A DNA stretch of 14,857 nt. Source: Vulcanimicrobiia bacterium (GTDB lineage Bacteria > Vulcanimicrobiota > Vulcanimicrobiia > Vulcanimicrobiales > Vulcanimicrobiaceae). Below the pieces are notes generated by a model, which searched no databases, was not told where the DNA came from, and saw only the letters and a program-made list of their open reading frames with translations. Position numbers and translations under genes: made by a program. This document shows, piece by piece, positions 5,066 through 11,751 of the stretch (the stretch's first letter is position 1; each line of letters opens with the position of its first letter). The DNA lies in NCBI GenBank assembly GCA_025451135.1, contig JANWKW010000080.1, positions 1 to 14,857 of the forward strand, in the 5' to 3' direction.

Positions 5066-5416
5066 CTACGCGACGCCCAATTCTTCGCGGTCCTGGCGGT
5101 CCAGGTTCTCGGACTTCTCGCCGGTGAGCCAGGCGTTGGCCGCTTCGGCGTGCGACGCGTCGGTGCGCGCGCTCAGCCAGGCGAGGAGGGCGTCGTCGTC
5201 GGCGTGCCGCGCGAGGGCGGCGTCGAACTCGGCCGGGGTCACGCCCCAACGCTCGAAGACGCCCAAGTCCATCGGACAGGGATAGATGTAGTCGAAGATC
5301 GTCCCGGCGGCGGCGGCGCGTCCCTTATCGGCGACGCGTGCGAGCCACATGTACGGGCCGAGCTTCAGGCGGCCGGGCCGCGGGAAGGTCTTGCCGTCGC
5401 GAAAATCTGTTGCCAT
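5066..5416 (-). CDS. DUF5069-family protein
   Basis: A 116-residue protein beginning MATDFRDGKTFPRPGRLKLG. The opening F(P)RPGRLKLGPYMWLARVADKGRA, the YPCPMD core, the FFxxxG-like segment FERWGVTPAEFD and the C-terminal DREELG are typical of DUF5069, a small soluble family of unknown function. It is somewhat shorter than members I recall. Its ATG (5414-5416) sits in the 55-base gap before the preferred start of the divergent membrane protein, so the two probably share a regulatory interval. No good Shine-Dalgarno sequence is visible. Confidence 0.75.
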   Translation of the reverse strand: MATDFRDGKTFPRPGRLKLGPYMWLARVADKGRAAAAGTIFDYIYPCPMDLGVFERWGVTPAEFDAALARHADDDALLAWLSARTDASHAEAANAWLTGEKSENLDRQDREELGVA

Positions 5417-5471
5417 GGCGCTTACGACCCGCGGGGGGACGGGACTGGTTGCACGGGCAACCTATGCACGA

Positions 5472-6188
5472 ATGTCTACATCCGTACGGGCGGCATCGAC
5501 GCAGAGCGGACCGTCGGACGAACCGCGCTGGCACGCGGCCGTCGCGGTGGTCATCGTGCTCGGGCTCTACATCACGCTGCCGCGCCAGTTCACCTTCGGC
5601 CCGATCTACCTCGCCCCGTTGCTGGTCCTCGGGATCTTGCTGCCGCTGCTGGTCTTCTCGCCGAGCAGGCACCGGGAATCGCCGCTCCAGCGGTTCGCGT
5701 CGGTCGCGCTGATCGCCGTCATCAATTTCTTCAACATCGCGTCCGTCGCGCTGCTGATCTACGAGACGATGTTCGCGCCCGGCCGGGCCGCGGCGCTGGC
5801 GGTCGCCAACAGCGGCCAGCACCTGTTGATGGCCGGCGCGCAGATCTGGCTCGCGAACGTCCTGGTGTATGCGATGTGGTACTGGGAGATCGACGGCGGC
5901 GGTCCGGATCCGCGGGCGCACGCGGCCTCGGCACTCGAGTTCCTCCGGGCCGACTTCCTGTTCCCGCAGATGATGGTCGGAGACGAACGGATCGCCTGCA
6001 TCGAGCGGCGATGGAAGCCGCTGTTCCTCGACTATCTCTTCCTGGCGTTCACCAACGCGCTGGCGTTCAGTCCGGCCGACACGTTTCCGATCACGCGCTC
6101 CGCCAAGATGTTGATGATGGCCGAAGCGGTCACGTCGTTCGTGACGATCGCCGTCGTGCTGGCGCGCGCGGTCGGGATCGTCGCCTAG
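5472..6188 (+). CDS. Multi-span membrane protein, uncharacterised
   Basis: A 238-residue integral membrane protein if translated from ATG 5472. An in-frame ATG at 5415 would add 19 residues but coincides base for base with the divergent DUF5069 start codon, so I prefer 5472; neither has a clear Shine-Dalgarno. Hydrophobic segments lie at about residues 19-36, 43-62, 74-96, 113-138, 180-195 and 213-236. The conserved-looking C-terminal part includes LRADFLFPQM, WKPLFLDYLFLAFTNALAFSP and D-T-F-P-I-T, followed by a final helix. Proteins with this FxDYLxxxFTNxxAFSPxDTxP signature are common in actinobacterial and related genomes and remain hypothetical; I cannot name a function. Confidence 0.72.
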   Translation: MSTSVRAASTQSGPSDEPRWHAAVAVVIVLGLYITLPRQFTFGPIYLAPLLVLGILLPLLVFSPSRHRESPLQRFASVALIAVINFFNIASVALLIYETMFAPGRAAALAVANSGQHLLMAGAQIWLANVLVYAMWYWEIDGGGPDPRAHAASALEFLRADFLFPQMMVGDERIACIERRWKPLFLDYLFLAFTNALAFSPADTFPITRSAKMLMMAEAVTSFVTIAVVLARAVGIVA

Positions 6189-6206
6189 CGCGCCGGGCGC
6201 TCGCCC

Positions 6207-7010
6207 CTAGAAATCCCCCTTGGCCGGATCGTAGCCGCTCTCGTGGATGGTGGCTTGGACGTGTACGAACGCATCCGGGGCGATCCGGATGTCGCCCCGG
6301 AACGGATAGTCCAGCTCCGCGATCAAGACGAAGATCACCGCGACGATCGCGCTCAAACCGACCGTCATGAACAGATGAGCGCGCGCGTTGTCGACGCGGA
6401 AGAGATACGTGAACGCGATCGTGATCGCGGAGAGGGTCAGCATCGCGAGCCACATCAGCGGCGGGATGCCCTGATCGTTGTCGAAGAGCCGCTGCCGCCG
6501 CGCGTCCGCGAAGGTCTCCACCAGCCGGACCGCCTGCGCCTGCAGCGCTTCCAGATGGGCGGTCGGCGGATCGTAGGTGACGAGATCGCGTTCGATCGCG
6601 TAGGCCAGCTGGTGGGCCTGGAGGCTCCGCCCGCCGTGCTCCATGAGCGGCCACTCGTCGTTCACGATCAGATCGGCGTAGCGGTCGAGATCGCGTTGGA
6701 GACCGGCCCGAAGCGGACCGGGCAGACCGAGCGCGAGATGGTGCAGGTCCGCCATCGCGCTCGCTTCGCGCTGCACGTTGCCGGCCGACGCGTCGTACTC
6801 TTGCCACACCACGACGACCATGAACGACAGCACGACCGCGAGGATCGTGCCCGCCGTCCCCACGATCGGGCCGGCTACGTCGTTGTGGGTGATCCGCTCG
6901 GCCTTTCCATAGCGCCGGACGAGCAGCAGCCCGCCGGCGGCGATCGCGCAGAAGACCGCGACCGCGGCCGGCGCGAAGACCCACGACGGAAAGGCATAGA
7001 TCCATGTCAC
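6207..7010 (-). CDS. DUF4239 (bestrophin-like) membrane protein
   Basis: A 267-residue protein from GTG at 7010 (reads VTWIYAFPSW); the frame stays open upstream into tRNA-Gly and tRNA-Cys, which cannot be coding. It has two N-terminal membrane helices (about residues 7-28 and 47-67, GTILAVVLSFMVVVVW), a long soluble helical middle, and two C-terminal helices (MWLAMLTLSAITIAFTYLF and a following span). The helix-2 continuation VWQEYDASAGNVQREASAMADLHHLA matches the DUF4239 signature, in which a second helix leads into an amphipathic E-A-x-x-L segment. The length fits the family. DUF4239 is annotated as bestrophin-like, so an ion-channel role is possible but unproven. It converges with the membrane protein ending 18 bases away at 6188. 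Confidence 0.78.
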   Translation of the reverse strand: MTWIYAFPSWVFAPAAVAVFCAIAAGGLLLVRRYGKAERITHNDVAGPIVGTAGTILAVVLSFMVVVVWQEYDASAGNVQREASAMADLHHLALGLPGPLRAGLQRDLDRYADLIVNDEWPLMEHGGRSLQAHQLAYAIERDLVTYDPPTAHLEALQAQAVRLVETFADARRQRLFDNDQGIPPLMWLAMLTLSAITIAFTYLFRVDNARAHLFMTVGLSAIVAVIFVLIAELDYPFRGDIRIAPDAFVHVQATIHESGYDPAKGDF

Positions 7011-7124
7011 TTCAGAGCCGGGCTTCGCTTGGGAGGTGCCGCCTCCTTGAAGCCGTGCAACGCTTGATGGAAAACGGCGGTTCTGTAGGACGATGCGGTG
7101 CGGTAGTGGAACCGGAGCGGGCTC

Positions 7125-7198
7125 GCGGGTATGATGTAATGGTAGCCTGTGACCTTCCCAAGGTCGACGCGTGGGTTCGATTCCCACTACCCGCTCCA
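7125..7198 (+). tRNA. tRNA-Gly (anticodon CCC)
   Basis: The acceptor is GCGGGTA/TACCCGC, the anticodon stem TGACC/GGTCG encloses loop TTCCCAA (anticodon CCC, reading GGG), and the T arm is GTGGG-TTCGATT-CCCAC. The discriminator is T and CCA is encoded at 7196-7198. The D stem is irregular: ATGT against GCCT gives only A-T, G-C and a G-T pair, with one T-C mismatch. The interval 7011-7124 holds a possible promoter, TTGATG (7064-7069) with TAGGAC (7086-7091) at 16-base spacing, which I consider weak. Confidence 0.93.
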
Positions 7199-7230
7199 AT
7201 GGATCGAGAGACGTAAGAACGTTCGAGAAC

Positions 7231-7305
7231 GGCGACGTAGCCAAGTGGTAAGGCAGGGCTCTGCAAAAGCCCCATTCGGCAGTTCAAATCTGCCCGTCGC
7301 CTCCA
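7231..7305 (+). tRNA. tRNA-Cys (anticodon GCA)
   Basis: The acceptor is GGCGACG/CGTCGCC, the D arm GCC-AAGTGGTAA-GGC, the anticodon loop CTGCAAA (anticodon GCA) in a G/C-rich stem, and the T arm GGCAG-TTCAAAT-CTGCC. The discriminator is T, the cysteine identity base, and CCA is encoded at 7303-7305. It follows tRNA-Gly by 32 bases with no terminator between, so both are probably cut from one precursor. panE begins 28 bases downstream, again without a terminator. Confidence 0.96.
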
Positions 7306-7333
7306 ACGTTCTCCTCATCGCGATCGGGCACGC

Positions 7334-8269
7334 ATGCGCATAGTCGTCCTCGGAGCCGGCGGGATCGGCGGATTCGTGGCCGCGATCCTCGCGCGAGCGG
7401 GCAATGACGTCGCCGTCGTGGCGCGCGGTCCGCACCTCGATGCCATCCGCGAACGCGGTCTGCACGTCCGGGGAAGCCTGGGCGAGTTCACCGCGCGCGT
7501 ACCCGCGAGCGACCGGCTCGCCGAACTCGGCACGTTCGACCTCGCCCTGGCTTCCTTCAAGGCGCACCAATGGGCGCCGTGGCTCGATCAGCTCGCGCCG
7601 GCAGCCCGAGCGGGCCTGGCGATAGCGACCTTGCAGAACGGCGTCCCGTTCTGGTTCGCGCGGACGCCGCCGCTGGAAAGCGTCGACCCGGGCGGCGAGA
7701 TCGGCGCGCTCTTCCCCGATGCGCAGTCCATCGGCGCGGTCGTCCATACCTCGGGCCGCATCGTCGCGCCCGGCTCGATCGAGCAGACCGGCAGCACCCG
7801 CTACCTCTTCGGCGATCCGGCCGGCGGGGCGGGCGACCGCGTCCGCGCGCTGTGCGCGATCTTCGTCGCGGCGGGCCTGGGCGCGGAGCCCGACCCGGAC
7901 ATCCGCGCGACCGTCTGGCTGAAACTGGTGAACAACGCCGGCCTCAACCCGGTCAGCGCGATGCGCCGGATGACCGTCCGCGCGATGCTCGACGACGCGG
8001 CCGCACGTGCCGAGATCCGTGCGCTGATGCTCGAGGCGATCGCCGTCGGTCGCGCGATCGGGGCGGTCGGCGAGGTCGACGTGGACGCGCGCATCGAGAA
8101 GATGCGGGGCGTCGCCGACGTGAAGACCTCGATGCTGCAGGACCGCGAAGCCGGCCGCGAGCTCGAGAGCGAGCCGATCCTCGGCGCGCTGATCGAGCTG
8201 GCCGATCGCGCGGGCGTCCCGGTCCCGCTCGCGCGCGCGGCGTATGCGGCCTTGGGGGCGACGTGCTGA
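7334..8269 (+). CDS. panE: 2-dehydropantoate 2-reductase (ketopantoate reductase)
   Basis: A 311-residue NADPH-dependent reductase converting 2-dehydropantoate to pantoate in pantothenate/CoA synthesis, in the cytoplasm. The N-terminal Rossmann motif is GAGGIGG at residues 7-13 (MRIVVLGAGGIGG). The C-terminal helical domain holds the catalytic Lys197 with Asn201 and Asn205 in WLKLVNNAGLNP, the same K(+4)N(+8)N spacing as in E. coli PanE, plus the conserved SMLQDREAGRELE region that carries substrate-binding Ser and Glu residues. Length is normal (about 300). Family members of this type (ApbA/PanE) can act on other 2-oxoacids, so the exact substrate is inferred. It is followed by hisF with a 7-base overlap. 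Confidence 0.9.
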   Translation: MRIVVLGAGGIGGFVAAILARAGNDVAVVARGPHLDAIRERGLHVRGSLGEFTARVPASDRLAELGTFDLALASFKAHQWAPWLDQLAPAARAGLAIATLQNGVPFWFARTPPLESVDPGGEIGALFPDAQSIGAVVHTSGRIVAPGSIEQTGSTRYLFGDPAGGAGDRVRALCAIFVAAGLGAEPDPDIRATVWLKLVNNAGLNPVSAMRRMTVRAMLDDAAARAEIRALMLEAIAVGRAIGAVGEVDVDARIEKMRGVADVKTSMLQDREAGRELESEPILGALIELADRAGVPVPLARAAYAALGATC

Positions 8270-9039
8270 CGCGCCGGATCGTGCCGTGCCTCGACATCAA
8301 GGCCGGACGCGTGGTCAAGGGCATCAACTTCGTGGCGTTGCGCGACGCCGGCGATCCGGTCGAACTGGCCAAGACGTACGAGGCTTCGGGCGCCGACGAA
8401 CTGGTCTTCCTCGACATCACCGCGACGGTCGAGGGCCGCCGCGCGACCCGCGAGGTCGTGCGCGCGGTCGCAAGCGAACTGACGATCCCGTTCGCGGTCG
8501 GCGGCGGCGTGAATGCCGTGGACGACGTGCGCGATCTGCTGCGCGCCGGCTGCGACAAGGTCGCGCTCAACTCGAGCGCGGTCCGCCGCCCCGAACTGCT
8601 GCGCGAGGCGGCCGCCGAGTTCGGCAGCCAATGCATCGTGCTCGCGGTCGACGCGCGCGTGCGCGCGGACGGCTGGGAGGTGGTGATCGACGGCGGGCGC
8701 ACGCCGACCGGCCGCGACGTCCTGGCGTGGGTCGAAGAGGCCACCCGGGACGGCGGTGCGGGCGAGGTGCTGGTGACCAGCATGGACCGCGACGGCACCA
8801 AAGCGGGGTACGACCTGGCGCTGACGGCCACGGTCCGGCGCGCGACTCGCGTCCCCGTGATCGCCTCGGGCGGCGCCGGAAGCGTCGACGATTTCGCCGA
8901 CGTGTTCGAACGCGCCGGCGCCGACGCGGCGCTGGCCGCATCGCTCTTCCACTTCGGCGAGGTCGCTATCCCGACGCTCAAAGCGGCGCTGGCGGAACGC
9001 GGAATCCCGATGCGTCCGTGGAAAGCCCCCACACGATGA
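8263..9039 (+). CDS. hisF: Imidazole glycerol phosphate synthase, cyclase subunit HisF
   Basis: A 258-residue TIM barrel from GTG at 8263, inside the end of panE, with a GGGGG Shine-Dalgarno just upstream. HisF pairs with the glutaminase HisH to turn PRFAR plus ammonia into IGP and AICAR in histidine synthesis. The catalytic aspartates are at the canonical places: D11 in CLDIKAGRVVKG and D130 in LAVDARV. Phosphate-binding loops are visible (FAVGGGVN and IASGGAGS), as is the LNSSAV segment. The stop overlaps the hisIE ATG by 4 bases (ATGA), the usual arrangement at the end of a his cluster. hisA and hisH, expected next to it in many genomes, are absent; panE takes their place. Confidence 0.97.
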   Translation: MLTRRIVPCLDIKAGRVVKGINFVALRDAGDPVELAKTYEASGADELVFLDITATVEGRRATREVVRAVASELTIPFAVGGGVNAVDDVRDLLRAGCDKVALNSSAVRRPELLREAAAEFGSQCIVLAVDARVRADGWEVVIDGGRTPTGRDVLAWVEEATRDGGAGEVLVTSMDRDGTKAGYDLALTATVRRATRVPVIASGGAGSVDDFADVFERAGADAALAASLFHFGEVAIPTLKAALAERGIPMRPWKAPTR

Positions 9040-9674
9040 ATCTCGACCGGTTGACCTGGGGCGCGGACGGCTTGTTGCCGGTCGTGATCGCCGACGCGCG
9101 CAGCGGCGACGTACTGACGCTGGCGTGGGCGGATCGCGACGCGGTCGAACGGACCGTCGCGACGCGCGCGACGCATCTCTACAGCCGCAGCCGCAAGGCG
9201 CCCTGGCGCAAGGGCGAGACGTCGGGCAACACGCAGCGCGTCGTGGAAGTGCGTGCCGATTGCGACGGCGACGCGCTCCTCTACCTCGTCGAACCCTCCG
9301 GACCCGCCTGTCACACCGGCGCGCCGTCATGCTTCGGCGACGTGCTGCTGAACTCCGATGCGCCGCCGCGCGACGATCGCTTCGCGCGGGCGATGAACGA
9401 GCTCGAGGTCGTACTCGCGCGGCGCAAGCACGATCCGCCCGAAGGATCGTACGTCGCCAAGCTCTACGCCGGCGGCGTCGACCGCATCGGCAAGAAGATC
9501 GGCGAAGAAGCGACCGAGGTGGTGATCGCCGCCAAGAACGACGATCCCGAGGAACTGGTCTGGGAGGCCTCGGACCTGCTCTTCCATCTCCTGGTGATGC
9601 TCGCGCAGCGCGGCGTCTCGCTCGGCCGCGTCGGCGATCACCTGTTGCAGCGTGCGCGACCAGACGCCGATTAG
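9036..9674 (+). CDS. hisIE: Bifunctional PR-AMP cyclohydrolase / PR-ATP pyrophosphatase HisIE
   Basis: A 212-residue fusion catalysing the second and third steps of histidine synthesis in the cytoplasm. The HisI half (about residues 1-110) has the metal- and substrate-binding blocks YSRSRKAPWRKGETSGN, DCDGDALLYLVE and GPACHTG..SCF. The HisE half (about 115-205) has ELEVVLARRKHDPPEGSY, the IGKKIGEEATEVVIAAK helix with conserved Glu residues, and WEASDLLFHLLVML. The two are in one frame with a short linker, a common fusion. The ATG overlaps the hisF stop; the 3' end overlaps the recG start by 23 bases. Confidence 0.96.
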   Translation: MNLDRLTWGADGLLPVVIADARSGDVLTLAWADRDAVERTVATRATHLYSRSRKAPWRKGETSGNTQRVVEVRADCDGDALLYLVEPSGPACHTGAPSCFGDVLLNSDAPPRDDRFARAMNELEVVLARRKHDPPEGSYVAKLYAGGVDRIGKKIGEEATEVVIAAKNDDPEELVWEASDLLFHLLVMLAQRGVSLGRVGDHLLQRARPDAD

Positions 9675-11709
9675 CGATCTCGCGGACGTCGGCCCGAAAA
9701 CGGCCGCGTATTTCCGCGAGCTCGGTCTGACGACGGCCGACGATCTGCTGGAGTATCTGCCGTTCCGGTACGAGGACCAGCGCTATCCCACGCCCGCGAG
9801 CCGGCTGGGCGAGGCCGAGGGCGAGGAGAACGCGGTCGGCCGGATCCTTTCGGTCAAGGAACGCCGCGTCCGCGATCTGGAGATCGTGGAGGCGCGCGTG
9901 CAGGACGAAAGCGGCACGTTTGTCGCGAAATGGATCGGCCGGCGCCGCTTCGTGATCGGACGCTTCTCGGCGGGGATGCGCATCTCGGTTCGCGGCCGCG
10001 TCGAGAAGACGCTCGCCGAGCCGGTCGTCAACGTCTCGTCGTACGGCATCCTGAGCGACGGCGAGGAGTATCGCGGGGAGGTCGTGCCGATCTACCACGC
10101 GAGCAAGGATCTCTCGACGCGCAAGATCGCGCAGGTCGTACGCAAGAACCTTCCGCGGCTGCTCGCGCTCGCCGGCGAGGACCCGGTGCCGCCGGCGCTC
10201 GCCAAGCGCCAGCATCTTCCGCCGCTGGTCGAGGCGTATCGCAGCGCCCACGCGCCGGCGACGCCCGAGGAAGCCGAGCGCGCCCGCGCGCGTTTCATCT
10301 ATGCGGAATTCCTCACGCTGGCGGCGTCGGCGCGGCAGAAGCGCGAGGTCCGTGTCCGCGAACGCGGCGCGCTCGCGCTCGCCGTACCGCCCGGGCTGCT
10401 CGAGGAATTCGCCGCCGCGATGCCGTTCGCGATGACCGGCGCGCAGCGGCGTTCCATCGTCGAGATCTGGGACGACATGGCGAGCGACGTGCCGATGAAC
10501 CGGCTGCTGCAGGGCGACGTCGGAAGCGGCAAGACGCTGGTCGCGGCCGCGGCGATCGTGCTGGCCGCGCGCAACGGCGTGCAGTCGGCCTTGATGGCGC
10601 CGACCGAGATCCTGGCCGCGCAGCATGCCGCCAAGCTCGCGCCGCTGCTGCTCCCGCTCGGCATCGCGCTCGAAGCGGTCTTCGGAAGCCAGGGCGCCCG
10701 CGCGCGCAGGCACGCCGTCGATCGGATCGGCAGCGGTGAGGCTGCGCTCGCGGTCGGGACGCACGCGCTCCTGACCGAGGGCGTCGACTTCGCGCGGCTC
10801 GGGTTGGTCATCATCGACGAGCAGCATCGCTTCGGCGTCGCCCAGCGGGCGCGCTTGCGCTCCAAGGGCGGCACGCCGCACACGCTGCACATGACGGCCA
10901 CGCCGATCCCGCGCACGCTGGCGCAGTCGGTCTATGCGGACCTGGACGCCTCCACCATCGACGAGCTGCCACCCGGACGCACGCCCATCGAGACCTACAG
11001 CCTGCGGGCGAGCCGGATGCGCAGCGTCGAGGAGTTCGTCCGCCGCAACGTCGCTCTGGGACATCAGGTCTACGTGGTCGCGCCCGCTATCGACGAGAAC
11101 GACGGCGAGCTGACCAGCGCGCTGGAAGAGGCGGAACGGCTCAAGCGGGACGCGTTCCCGGATCTTCGGGTGGACGTACTCCACGGCAAGATGGCGCCGC
11201 GCGAGAAGGACGACGTGATGGGGCGCTTCGCGGCCGGCGAGATCGACGTGCTGGTCGCCACCACCGTCGTCGAGGTCGGGGTGGACGTGCCCAACGCGAG
11301 CGTCATGGTCGTGCTCGACGCGCACCGCTACGGGCTCGCGCAGCTCCACCAGCTCCGCGGACGCGTCGGTCGCGGCGCGGCCAAGTCGTACTGCCTGCTG
11401 ATCGCGCCCGACGACGCCGGCGAACGCGAGCGGCTGGAGATCCTCACGAGCGTCAGCGACGGCTTCGTGATCGCGGAAGAAGACCTGCGTCTGCGCGGAC
11501 CCGGCCAGTTTTCCGGCACCGCACAGTCGGGCATCGACGAATTCCGGTTCGCCGACCTGATCCGCGATATCGACGTCTACCGCACCGCCAAAGCCGACGC
11601 CGACGCGCTGATCGCGTCGGATCCGAACCTCGAACGCCCGGAGCACGCCGGCCTGCGGGCCGCGCTCGAAGCCGGGCCGTCGGTCCGCGCGATGCTCGCC
11701 TCCTCGTGA
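9652..11709 (+). CDS. recG: ATP-dependent DNA helicase RecG
   Basis: A 685-residue protein of normal RecG length, starting at GTG 9652 inside hisIE. No later start would keep the N-terminal DVGPKTAAYFRELGLTTADDLL helix-hairpin-like segment. RecG is a monomeric branch-migrating helicase that regresses stalled forks and processes recombination intermediates. Order of parts: N-terminal helical segment, OB/wedge domain (about residues 55-150), then helicase lobes with Walker A GDVGSGKT (288-295), a DEQH box (389-392) followed by RFGVAQR, motif III MTATPIPRT, and motif VI QLRGRVGRG (567-575). The C terminus (DLIRDIDVYRTAKADADALI) is typical. Being placed after hisIE suggests cotranscription rather than shared function. 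Confidence 0.96.
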   Translation: MRDQTPISDLADVGPKTAAYFRELGLTTADDLLEYLPFRYEDQRYPTPASRLGEAEGEENAVGRILSVKERRVRDLEIVEARVQDESGTFVAKWIGRRRFVIGRFSAGMRISVRGRVEKTLAEPVVNVSSYGILSDGEEYRGEVVPIYHASKDLSTRKIAQVVRKNLPRLLALAGEDPVPPALAKRQHLPPLVEAYRSAHAPATPEEAERARARFIYAEFLTLAASARQKREVRVRERGALALAVPPGLLEEFAAAMPFAMTGAQRRSIVEIWDDMASDVPMNRLLQGDVGSGKTLVAAAAIVLAARNGVQSALMAPTEILAAQHAAKLAPLLLPLGIALEAVFGSQGARARRHAVDRIGSGEAALAVGTHALLTEGVDFARLGLVIIDEQHRFGVAQRARLRSKGGTPHTLHMTATPIPRTLAQSVYADLDASTIDELPPGRTPIETYSLRASRMRSVEEFVRRNVALGHQVYVVAPAIDENDGELTSALEEAERLKRDAFPDLRVDVLHGKMAPREKDDVMGRFAAGEIDVLVATTVVEVGVDVPNASVMVVLDAHRYGLAQLHQLRGRVGRGAAKSYCLLIAPDDAGERERLEILTSVSDGFVIAEEDLRLRGPGQFSGTAQSGIDEFRFADLIRDIDVYRTAKADADALIASDPNLERPEHAGLRAALEAGPSVRAMLASS

Positions 11710-11751
11710 CGGCGCGGAGGTAGCGCGGTCCGGCGGTTGAAGAGCCGTCGC

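Noticed and set aside
7125..7305. tRNA genes as integration sites of a mobile element
   Set aside because: No integrase, no repeated tRNA 3' end and no foreign-looking base composition nearby.
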